A stretch of 7,156 nucleotides of DNA from Micrococcales bacterium UBA3913. GTDB lineage: Bacteria > Actinomycetota > Actinomycetes > Actinomycetales > Microbacteriaceae. This document shows positions 1 through 6,501 of this stretch, one piece after another. Within the stretch, counting starts at the first letter, position 1; each line of letters opens with the position of its first letter. The translations under genes were made by a program, and so were the position numbers. The notes under the pieces are model-generated. The model had not been told where the DNA came from and did no database searches. It was given only the letters and a program-made list of their open reading frames with translations. The stretch is from the NCBI GenBank assembly GCA_002391425.1, contig DGEZ01000123.1, positions 1 through 7,156 of the forward strand, read 5' to 3'.

Positions 1-1664
1 GCTATCGGCTCGGCAACGCCGAGGTGGAACCGCCGCGGTCCATTCAGACGGCAGCGGCACAGATCGCCCAGATCATCGCCAATGTATCCTCCAGCCAGTA
101 CGGGGGATGCTCGGTCAACCGCATCGACGAACTGCTGGCCCCCTACGCCATGCGCAACTACGACAAGCATCTCGCCGAGGCGGCCACGTGGATCGAGGAT
201 CCTGCACGACATGAGGAGTACGCGCGCGCCCGCACCAGCAAGGACATCTACGATGCAATGCAGAGCCTCGAATACGAGATCAATACCCTGTTCACCTCGA
301 ATGGACAGACCCCGTTCACCTCGGTCGGATTCGGCCTCGGGTCCGGTTGGGCGGAGCGGGAGATCCAGAAAGCTATCCTGACAATCCGGATTCGCGGACT
401 CGGTCGCGAGCGCCGCACAGCAATCTTCCCGAAGCTCATCTTCACGCTCCGACGCGGCCTCAACCTCGCGCCGGAGGATCCGAACTACGACATCAAACTG
501 CTTGCCGTCGAATGCGCGACCAAGCGGATGTACCCCGATGTGCTCTCCTACGACAAGATCGTGGAGCTCACCGGAAGCTTCAAAGTGCCGATGGGCTGCC
601 GATCGTTCCTGCAGGGCTGGCGCGATGAGGACGGCAACGACGTGTCCGAGGGCCGCATGAACCTGGGCGTAGTCACCCTGAACCTGCCGCGGATCGCGCT
701 GGAGGCCCATGGCGACACGGAGCTGTTCTGGCGCATCCTCGAGGAGCGACTCGACATCGTGCACGACGCGCTGGATTACCGGATCCGTCGCTGCACGGAA
801 GCTGTCCCCGCGAACGCACCCATCCTGTACATGAACGGGGCGTTCGGCCGCCGCCTGTCCCCCACAGACAGCGTGGATGAGTTGTTCCGCAATGGCAGGG
901 CGACGGTCTCGCTCGGGTACATCGGCCTGTACGAGGTTGCAGCCGCGTTCTTTGGCGGGGCATGGGAGCACAACCCCGAGGCGAAGCAGTTCACGCTCGA
1001 CGTACTCAAGACCCTGTGGGAGCACGCGAATGCGTGGAAGGCGGCAAGCGGATACCACTACAGCGTGTACTCGACGCCCAGCGAGAGCCTGACCGACCGC
1101 TTCTGCCGCCTGGACAAGGAGCGATTCGGCTCCGTTGCCGACATCACCGACAAGGACTACTACACGAACAGCTTCCACTACGACGTGCGCAAGAGTCCCA
1201 CCCCGTTCGAGAAGCTCGACTTCGAGAAGGACTACCCGAGGTACGCCAGCGGCGGGTTCATCCACTACTGCGAATACCCCGTTCTACAGCAGAACCCGAA
1301 GGCGCTCGAGGCCGTATGGGATTACGCCTACGACCGGGTCGGGTACCTGGGGACGAACACGCCGATCGACCGCTGCTACGCGTGCGGTTTCTCCGGCGAG
1401 TTTGAGCCCACCGAGGAGGGTTTCCGCTGCCCGGACTGCGGGAACACCGATCCGCGCAGCTGCGACGTGGTCAAGCGCACGTGCGGGTACCTGGGCAACC
1501 CCCAGCAGCGTCCCATGGTGCACGGTCGGCATGTGGAGATCGCCTCGCGGGTGAAGCATCTGGCCGGGTCCACCGTGATCGAGCCCGGGCATCCAGCCGA
1601 GGCTGGGGAGGCTCCCGCAGCCCGCCGCCCCGGCGTGCCCGAGGCGCGCCGCCACGAATGCTGA
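1..1664 (+). CDS. nrdD: Anaerobic (class III) ribonucleoside-triphosphate reductase, 3' portion (5' end outside window)
   Basis: Reduces ribonucleoside triphosphates to deoxyribonucleotides without oxygen, using a glycyl radical. The frame is open from base 3 with good family similarity before the first possible internal start (GTG at 24), so the gene begins upstream; 553 residues are visible. By comparison with the E. coli enzyme (about 710 residues), some 185 N-terminal residues, including any ATP-cone domain, are missing. Visible landmarks: an SSQYGGCS block near 93-113; MGCRSFL with the presumed thiyl-radical Cys at 597-599; an Asn at 660-662, 21 residues later, as in the formate-using T4/E. 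coli type; a zinc ribbon with Cys codons at 1374, 1383, 1428 and 1437; and RTCGYLG with the glycyl-radical Gly at 1485-1487, 296 residues after the Cys, matching the family spacing. The family core ends at RVKHL, followed by an Ala/Pro/Gly-rich tail of about 30 residues ending in Cys. nrdG follows by 15 bases, probably co-transcribed. Confidence 0.96.
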   Translation, partial: YRLGNAEVEPPRSIQTAAAQIAQIIANVSSSQYGGCSVNRIDELLAPYAMRNYDKHLAEAATWIEDPARHEEYARARTSKDIYDAMQSLEYEINTLFTSNGQTPFTSVGFGLGSGWAEREIQKAILTIRIRGLGRERRTAIFPKLIFTLRRGLNLAPEDPNYDIKLLAVECATKRMYPDVLSYDKIVELTGSFKVPMGCRSFLQGWRDEDGNDVSEGRMNLGVVTLNLPRIALEAHGDTELFWRILEERLDIVHDALDYRIRRCTEAVPANAPILYMNGAFGRRLSPTDSVDELFRNGRATVSLGYIGLYEVAAAFFGGAWEHNPEAKQFTLDVLKTLWEHANAWKAASGYHYSVYSTPSESLTDRFCRLDKERFGSVADITDKDYYTNSFHYDVRKSPTPFEKLDFEKDYPRYASGGFIHYCEYPVLQQNPKALEAVWDYAYDRVGYLGTNTPIDRCYACGFSGEFEPTEEGFRCPDCGNTDPRSCDVVKRTCGYLGNPQQRPMVHGRHVEIASRVKHLAGSTVIEPGHPAEAGEAPAARRPGVPEARRHEC

Positions 1665-1666
1665 TC

Positions 1667-1672
1667 AGGTGG
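1667..1672 (+). promoter_or_regulatory. Ribosome binding site of nrdG
   Basis: AGGTGG lies 7 bases before the ATG at 1680, in the short gap after the nrdD stop codon. It supports the 1680 start and independent ribosome loading on a shared nrdDG message. Confidence 0.65.
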
Positions 1673-1679
1673 CACGCTG

Positions 1680-2285
1680 ATGCCGCGGAATCCTGAACCG
1701 GGCTGGGACGGTCGGCGCCTCAGCCAGTGCTACGTCGCCGACTACAAGCCCTTTCAGATGGTCGACGGCGAGGGGGTGCGCTGCAGTCTGTATGTGAGCG
1801 GGTGCCTGTTTCACTGTGAGGGATGCTTCAACGAGGCAACCTGGAGTTTCCGCTACGGCACCGCATATACCGATGAACTCGAGGAGCGCATCCTGGCCGA
1901 TCTCGCGCAACCGTATGTGCAGGGGCTCACCCTTCTCGGGGGTGAACCGTTTCTGAACACCCCCGTATGTGTGCGGCTGGCCCGCCTGGTGCGCGAGCGT
2001 TTCGCCGGGGAGAAGGACATCTGGTGCTGGACCGGCTACACCTGGGAGGAACTCCAGGGCGCCTGTGCAGCTGGTGCGCCCGACAAGGCCGAGCTGCTGG
2101 GCCTGATCGACGTGCTCGTGGATGGCCGCTTCCTGCTCGCCGAGAAGGACCTCACCCTCGCCTTCCGGGGCAGCCGCAACCAGCGGATCATCGACGTGCC
2201 CGCATCCATGCGCGCCGGGAGCCTCGTGCTGTGGCAACGAGCCGACCCGGCACACCGCGCGCGCTCCGCGGCGCGGGCCGAATAA
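1680..2285 (+). CDS. nrdG: Anaerobic ribonucleoside-triphosphate reductase-activating protein (radical SAM)
   Basis: Cytoplasmic radical-SAM enzyme that cleaves S-adenosylmethionine with a [4Fe-4S] cluster and abstracts a hydrogen from the glycine of NrdD. The cluster motif CxxxCxxC is present at residues C42, C46 and C49 (GCLFHCEGCF), followed by the SAM-binding GGEP at 87-90. Other family blocks are WTGYTWEEL near 117-125, DVLVDGRF, and the RGSRNQRIID strand near the C-terminus. At 201 residues it is longer than E. coli NrdG (about 154). The excess is an N-terminal lead of roughly 15 residues and an Ala/Arg-rich tail after the last family block. The start at 1680 is backed by AGGTGG at good spacing. 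It lies directly behind nrdD, its obligate partner. The next gene is convergent, so the transcript should end just after this stop. Confidence 0.95.
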   Translation: MPRNPEPGWDGRRLSQCYVADYKPFQMVDGEGVRCSLYVSGCLFHCEGCFNEATWSFRYGTAYTDELEERILADLAQPYVQGLTLLGGEPFLNTPVCVRLARLVRERFAGEKDIWCWTGYTWEELQGACAAGAPDKAELLGLIDVLVDGRFLLAEKDLTLAFRGSRNQRIIDVPASMRAGSLVLWQRADPAHRARSAARAE

Positions 2286-2291
2286 GGCGGG

Positions 2292-2325
2292 CTCGGTGGC
2301 GCGAGCTGAGCGACCTCTCACCGAG
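2292..2325. terminator. Possible bidirectional hairpin between convergent nrdG and TetR genes
   Basis: CTCGGTG at 2292-2298 is perfectly complementary to CACCGAG at 2319-2325, giving a 7-bp stem with a 20-base loop. A competing 5-bp stem pairs GCTCG at 2291-2295 with CGAGC at 2302-2306. Neither has a T-run on either strand, so this is not a canonical intrinsic terminator. Its position between two gene ends is the main argument for it. The right arm overlaps the TetR stop codon (2318-2320). Confidence 0.25.
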
Positions 2326-2926
2326 GCAGGACCAGCATCCTCGTGACGGCGCCCATCCCCTCCGCCACGTGTGTGCTCAGGCCCGACCCCGGCTGGACGT
2401 CACGAGCCCACGAGGTGAGGGACACGCGCAGCACCGTTGCTGCGAGCGCCCCGAGCAGCTGGGGCTGCAGGGCATCCGGGTCGTCATTCAGGCGAACGGC
2501 AGCATACTCGGCGACGACTCCCGCGAGTGTGCTCATGCGGGTGTCAAACGCGCTCGAGTCTCCTCGTGCGCCAGCGGCGAAAACCGTTTTTCCGACAACG
2601 AGGTCTCCGCTGCGGGCATCCACCTCGCGGGCGAACCCCTGGAGCACGGCGGCGATCGCTTCCAGCGCGGAGAGCGTGCCGGAGGTTGCAGCCAGTTGCG
2701 ACCCGATGCCTGCGAGCAGCGGGTCGAAGTCGAACCAGAGCACATCCGCCTTGGATGCGAAGTAATTGAAGAACGTATTCCGACTGACCCCGGCCAACTG
2801 GCTGATCTGCGCGATCGTGGTGGCCTCGAAGCCGTCCCGCTGGAAAAGCTCGACAGCAGCCTCGGCCAGCAGCTCCCGGGAGGCGGCCCGGGGGCGGCCC
2901 GGCGAGGAGGACGTCGCAGCGGTCAT
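2318..2926 (-). CDS. TetR/AcrR-family transcriptional regulator
   Basis: 202-residue one-component repressor of normal TetR length. Residues 17-62 form the DNA-binding domain: SRELLAEAAVELF (helix 1), DGFEATTIAQISQLAGVSRNTFFNYF (turn-helix, recognition helix around 46-55), then the FASKADVLW helix-4 signature. The remaining 140 residues are the divergent ligand and dimerisation domain, so the effector cannot be named. The start at 2926 is preferred: a TAATAT element sits exactly 6 bases before the ATG, as in leaderless actinobacterial messages, and there is no usable Shine-Dalgarno. It is divergent from the ABC importer operon across 58 bases and convergent with nrdG across 32. That arrangement favours control of itself and the importer rather than of nrdDG; this is inference. 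Confidence 0.93.
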   Translation of the reverse strand: MTAATSSSPGRPRAASRELLAEAAVELFQRDGFEATTIAQISQLAGVSRNTFFNYFASKADVLWFDFDPLLAGIGSQLAATSGTLSALEAIAAVLQGFAREVDARSGDLVVGKTVFAAGARGDSSAFDTRMSTLAGVVAEYAAVRLNDDPDALQPQLLGALAATVLRVSLTSWARDVQPGSGLSTHVAEGMGAVTRMLVLPR

Positions 2927-2932
2927 CCCTAT

Positions 2933-2938
2933 ATATTA
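2933..2938 (-). promoter_or_regulatory. Leaderless-type -10 element for the TetR gene
   Basis: On the - strand the hexamer reads TAATAT, fitting TANNNT. It is separated by exactly 6 bases (ATAGGG) from the ATG at 2926-2924, which would place the transcription start on the A of the start codon. The same AT tract read on the + strand contains TATATT (2932-2937), a possible -10 for the importer operon, but no convincing -35 hexamer was found in either direction. Confidence 0.5.
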
Positions 2939-2948
2939 GGAGGGCACA

Positions 2949-2971
2949 TTATTTGGACTGAGTACAGAAAA
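2949..2971. promoter_or_regulatory. Imperfect palindrome, candidate TetR operator
   Basis: Centred on G2960, 8 of 11 base pairs are symmetric (half-sites TTTGGACT and AGTACAGAA, with mismatches at 2956/2964, 2953/2967 and 2951/2969). Relative to the inferred TetR transcription start at 2926 it covers about -23 to -45, the -35 region. It is also upstream of the importer start at 2985. The size and odd-centred symmetry suit TetR-family operators, and no other palindrome of this size was seen in the gap. Binding is inferred, not shown. Confidence 0.45.
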
Positions 2972-2984
2972 GGCACGCGCAACG

Positions 2985-4658
2985 ATGCACACCCCCCGAT
3001 TCCGCACCCCACACCCACGCCACCGCCGGGCGGCGGCACTGCTCGCCATCGGGTGCACGATGAGCCTGCTCACGGGATGCGCCACCGGAGACGCATCCCC
3101 CAGTAGCAGCACAGACGCCACCCCCGTCAGCGGAGGCACCCTGACTTACGCCGTTGGCGACGAGCCCATCTGCCTCGACCCGCACTACCGCGGGAACCTG
3201 CCGCAGGGCCTCATCGCCGGGCAGATCTTCGACTCCCTCGTCTCCCTCGACGACGACGGCAACGTCATCCCGTGGCTCGCCGACAGCTGGGAGACCAGCG
3301 ACGACGGACTCACCCTGACGATGACGCTGAAACAGGGCGTCACCTTCCACGACGGCACCGACTTCAACGCGGACGCCGTCGTCGCCAACGTCGAGCACAT
3401 CAAAGACCCAGACACCGCGAGCTCCACCGCCGCGCTCGCCCTGGCACGCGTCGACAGCGTCGAAGCCAGCGACGAATACACGGCCGTGTTCCACCTGAGC
3501 GAACCCGACTCCTGGCTGCTCAACTCCCTGGCCCAGTCCTGGCTCGGCATCGAGTCGCCGACCGCCCTCGCGCAGGGCACCGACTACACCTGCGAGAACC
3601 CGGTCGGCACCGGCGCGTTCCAGTTCGTGAGCTGGACGAAGCAGGACAACATCACCCTCGCCCGAAACGAGAACTACACCTCCGCGCCCGCGGATGCCAG
3701 CCACACCGGCGCCGCCTACCTGGACACCCTCGTGTGGCGAATCATCCCCGACACCGCGACACGCTACGCCGCGCTACAGTCCGGTGCGGTGGATGTCATC
3801 GACGCCGCCCAGCCCGAAAACCTCGTCTCCGCCGAGAACACGGAGGGACTCGCCACCCTGGTCGGGGCACGTCCGGGCGCATCCATACGTCTCGAGCTGA
3901 ACACCACCCGTGCGCCCTTCGACGACGAGAACGTGCGCGAAGCCTTCATCCGGTCGGTCGATGTGGACACCAGCGTCGCCTCCCTGTTCAGCGGCACCGT
4001 CGAGCGCTCCTATTCAGCGCTAGGCAGCACCACCGCGTACGCGACCAGTGAACAGGACGAGTACAGCTACGATCCTGACCTCGCCAACGAGCTACTCGAC
4101 GCGGCCGGCTGGACCGAGCGCGATGAGGACGGCTACCGCGTCAAGGACGGCCAGCGGCTCACCGTCGAGTTCCCGGTGGCCAACGGGCAGTCCATCCCCG
4201 CCGAGCAGTCCCTGTTCGAGCAGATCGCGGCCATGGCCAAAGAAGTCGGCTTCGATGTGCAGATCACGCTCAAAGACCTCAACGCGTGGTACACGGAGAA
4301 CGTCTACACCTGGGACTACGACCTGGTGAGCAACATCTACACGAAGAACTCCCCCGACGTCCTGCGTCTGCTGTACACCAGCAGCGGGACCATATCGAGC
4401 GCGAGCGGGTACCACGCGAACGCGGTCGGGGTGCAGGACCCCGAGCTCGACGAACTGCTCGAGACGGCCGCCACCACCAGCGATGCCGCCGAGCAGGAGG
4501 AGCTGTACGCCCAGGCCCAGGAGATCCTCGCCGAGGGGCACTACATCCTTCCGCTCTACGACCAGCAGAGCAAGCTCGTGTATTCGACGAGCGTGCACGG
4601 ACTCCGGTTGCAGCCCAACCTGTACTTCGCGACCTTCTACGACGCCTGGATCGAATGA
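2985..4658 (+). CDS. ABC importer substrate-binding lipoprotein, peptide/nickel class (SBP_bac_5 family)
   Basis: 557-residue extracytoplasmic receptor of the DppA/OppA/NikA-like family that delivers a solute to the permeases encoded next. The signal peptide has an Arg-rich n-region (residues 5-15), a hydrophobic core (16-29) and lipobox LLTGC, with the lipidated Cys at 32. A Ser/Thr-rich linker follows. Family blocks are GGTLTYAVGDEP at 50-61, LADSWETSDDGLTLTMTLK near 98-116 and GVTFHDGTDFNADAVV at 118-133. The PVGTGAFQF block starts near 206, and the C-terminal lobe ends in a typical YDQQSKLVY region. The mature chain has only two further Cys (63 and 203), a possible disulfide pair. The ATG at 2985 yields a proper signal peptide, although its ribosome site is weak (AAAAGG at 2968-2973, 11 bases away). 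The stop overlaps the next start. Peptide, sugar, metal or other ligands are all possible. Confidence 0.93.
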   Translation: MHTPRFRTPHPRHRRAAALLAIGCTMSLLTGCATGDASPSSSTDATPVSGGTLTYAVGDEPICLDPHYRGNLPQGLIAGQIFDSLVSLDDDGNVIPWLADSWETSDDGLTLTMTLKQGVTFHDGTDFNADAVVANVEHIKDPDTASSTAALALARVDSVEASDEYTAVFHLSEPDSWLLNSLAQSWLGIESPTALAQGTDYTCENPVGTGAFQFVSWTKQDNITLARNENYTSAPADASHTGAAYLDTLVWRIIPDTATRYAALQSGAVDVIDAAQPENLVSAENTEGLATLVGARPGASIRLELNTTRAPFDDENVREAFIRSVDVDTSVASLFSGTVERSYSALGSTTAYATSEQDEYSYDPDLANELLDAAGWTERDEDGYRVKDGQRLTVEFPVANGQSIPAEQSLFEQIAAMAKEVGFDVQITLKDLNAWYTENVYTWDYDLVSNIYTKNSPDVLRLLYTSSGTISSASGYHANAVGVQDPELDELLETAATTSDAAEQEELYAQAQEILAEGHYILPLYDQQSKLVYSTSVHGLRLQPNLYFATFYDAWIE

Positions 4659-5635
4659 CGCGCGAACGCAGATCCCCCCGAGGCGGGTCAGTGCGATGGC
4701 TGCGCTGGCTCGCCGTCAGGCTGCTCGGCGGCCTCGGGGTGATCTGGGCGGTGATCACGCTGTGCTTCCTAGCCATCCACCTGATCACCGACGACCCCGT
4801 GCAAGCCGTGCTCGGCGGCGGCGGGTCACAGGCCAGCGCAGAGTCCGTCGCCCAGGCCCGGGCGCAGTACGGACTCGACCAGCCCCTGATCGTGCAGTAC
4901 CTCATCCAGCTGGGCAACATTGCGCGGCTCGACTTCGGCACCTCCTACGCGCAGAAGAGTGAGGTCACGGACCTCCTCGCCGCCAACCTGGGAGGCACGC
5001 TCCAGCTCGCCGCCGCGGCGATCATCCTCGCATGGGCTCTCGCCGTGGCCGTCGCCACCGTCAGCGCGACGGCAGGTCGCTGGGCCAGCTGGGCGGGTTC
5101 CGCCCTCGAGATCACCGCCGCGGCGCTGCCACACTTCTGGCTAGGCACCATCCTCGTGCTCGTATTCAGCACAGCCCTCGGCTGGTTGCCCAGCGTCTCC
5201 ACCTCCAGCATGTCCGGCAGCATCCTGCCTATCATCACGCTGGCGATACCCGTGGCAGGGTTCCTCGGACAAGTCATCCGGGAGTCCCTGCAGCAAGCCC
5301 TCACCTCGCCCTTTGCGATGAGCGCTCGGATGCGCGGCGAGACTGAGTCCGGAGTGCTGTGGCGGCACGGCATCCGACACGCGATCATCCCCGGCCTCGA
5401 GGTCACCTCGTGGGCGTTTGGCTACCTCATCGGGGGAGCCGTGGTCGTGGAGTCCGTGTTCGCACGCCCCGGAATCGGTCGACTCCTGCTCAACGCCGTG
5501 CGGCTGCGCGACACCCCCGTCGTCATCGGCGTGGTTGTCGTCATCGCCACGATCTACGTGATCGTGCTGGCCGCCAGTGACGCGATCGTCGCGATCCTCG
5601 ACCCGCGCACACGGCAGCTGGGAGCGGCGAGGTGA
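4655..5635 (+). CDS. ABC importer permease, DppB-like
   Basis: 326-residue inner-membrane permease of the binding-protein-dependent transport family (BPD_transp_1), forming the channel with the next gene product. About six membrane segments are visible, near residues 20-44, 113-137, 148-175, 188-207, 250-275 and 286-312. The family hallmark after the first segment is present: AQARAQYGLDQPLIVQY near 66-82, then LDFGTSY near 92-98. The cytoplasmic coupling (EAA) loop, which contacts the ATPase, spans about 209-247 and ends in RHGIRHAIIPGL. GAVVVESVFARPGIGRLL (261-278) is a strongly conserved DppB block. The ATG at 4655 overlaps the preceding stop in ATGA, which implies translational coupling. 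The frame stays open far upstream inside the binding-protein gene, but that part is a shadow. The substrate is unknown. Confidence 0.94.
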   Translation: MTRERRSPRGGSVRWLRWLAVRLLGGLGVIWAVITLCFLAIHLITDDPVQAVLGGGGSQASAESVAQARAQYGLDQPLIVQYLIQLGNIARLDFGTSYAQKSEVTDLLAANLGGTLQLAAAAIILAWALAVAVATVSATAGRWASWAGSALEITAAALPHFWLGTILVLVFSTALGWLPSVSTSSMSGSILPIITLAIPVAGFLGQVIRESLQQALTSPFAMSARMRGETESGVLWRHGIRHAIIPGLEVTSWAFGYLIGGAVVVESVFARPGIGRLLLNAVRLRDTPVVIGVVVVIATIYVIVLAASDAIVAILDPRTRQLGAAR

Positions 5636-6501
5636 GGAACACCCCCCTGGCGGAGGCATCCGCTACGCCCACGCACCAGCAGGGACCGCCTCGGCGGGCC
5701 CTCAGGAGTCTGCCCGCAGCAGGCTGGGTCGCGGCCAGCGTGCTCGTCCTGTTCTCACTCGCGGCGGCCTGGCCCGGCCTGTTCACCAGGTACGACCCAT
5801 ACGCGATTGACCCCGCGGCCGCGCTTCTGGCACCCAGCTGGGCGCACCTGTTCGGCACGGACGAATCCGGACGAGACGTGTTCAGCCGTGTCGTGTACGG
5901 GGCCCGCAGCTCCCTCGCCATCGGGGCAGGAGCGACCCTACTGGGGATGTTCCTGGCCATCCTCCTCGGCCTGACGGCTGCCTTCTGCGGCCGCGCCGCC
6001 GACTGGTCGGTCAGCCGGTTTCTGGAGGTGTTGTTCGCTTTCCCCGGAATCGTGCTGGCACTGGTGTTCATCGCGCTTGTGGGCTCGGGCCCAGTTCCCA
6101 TGACGATCGCCGTGGGCATCGCAGCCGCCCCTGGCTACGCGCGGCTCATCCGCGGGCACGGCCTCGTGGTGCGCGCCAGCGGATACATGGAGGCCGCACG
6201 CGTGCTCGGGGACAGTCTCCCCTCAGCAGTGTGGCGGCACGCCCTGCCCAACATTCTGTCCTCGGTGTTCGTCGTCGCCACCCTCGGGGTGGGGCAGGCA
6301 GTCGTGTGGGCGTCATCCCTGAGCTACCTAGGCCTCGGCGTATCCCCGCCCGCAGCAGAGTGGGGGGCCATGCTCAACGGCGGGCGCAACTACATCGCGT
6401 TCGCGTGGTGGATCACCGTGTTCCCCGGACTCGCGATCGTCCTGGTCGCCGGTGCGGCGACCGTCCTCGGGCGGGTATGGCCCTCGAGGAGGGCCCAGTG
6501 A
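5632..6501 (+). CDS. ABC importer permease, DppC-like
   Basis: 289-residue second permease of the importer. A polar N-terminal stretch (1-28) precedes the first membrane segment (31-50). HLFGTDESGRDVFSRVVYGARSSL at 73-95 is the diagnostic DppC-type block, directly before the transmembrane core domain. Further hydrophobic segments lie near 97-119, 133-152, 157-175, 207-230 and 256-280. The coupling loop runs about 175-209, ending in VWRHALPNILSS. The GTG start at 5632 shares four bases (GTGA) with the stop of the first permease. The C-terminal end departs from the usual GDGLRDALDP-type ending of this family, finishing instead in AGAATVLGRVWPSRRAQ, so the conserved tail is missing or replaced. 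Function as a pair with the preceding permease is secure; the solute is not. Confidence 0.93.
   Translation: MRNTPLAEASATPTHQQGPPRRALRSLPAAGWVAASVLVLFSLAAAWPGLFTRYDPYAIDPAAALLAPSWAHLFGTDESGRDVFSRVVYGARSSLAIGAGATLLGMFLAILLGLTAAFCGRAADWSVSRFLEVLFAFPGIVLALVFIALVGSGPVPMTIAVGIAAAPGYARLIRGHGLVVRASGYMEAARVLGDSLPSAVWRHALPNILSSVFVVATLGVGQAVVWASSLSYLGLGVSPPAAEWGAMLNGGRNYIAFAWWITVFPGLAIVLVAGAATVLGRVWPSRRAQ

Noticed and set aside
1665..2321. 218-residue open frame on the - strand opposite nrdG
   Set aside because: It mirrors nrdG, which has complete radical-SAM motifs and a ribosome site. The antisense translation shows no recognisable domain and is a high-GC shadow.
2953..2981. TTGGAC as a -35 box for the importer operon
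   Set aside because: The sequence 17-19 bases downstream (around 2976-2983) is CGCGCAACG, which is nothing like a -10 element.
1967..3106. 379-residue + strand open frame spanning nrdG, the TetR gene and the divergent gap
   Set aside because: It crosses three well-supported elements in the wrong frame or strand, has an Arg/Pro-rich composition typical of GC shadows, and contains no motif.
2949..3704. 251-residue - strand open frame opposite the binding lipoprotein
   Set aside because: The + strand gene has a signal peptide, lipobox and family blocks. The antisense frame is Val/Gly-rich low complexity with no domain.
4286..4654. Longer version of the first permease starting inside the lipoprotein gene
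   Set aside because: The extra residues are Arg-rich and overlap coding sequence of the lipoprotein. The ATG at 4655 gives a normal DppB-like N-terminus and an ATGA junction.
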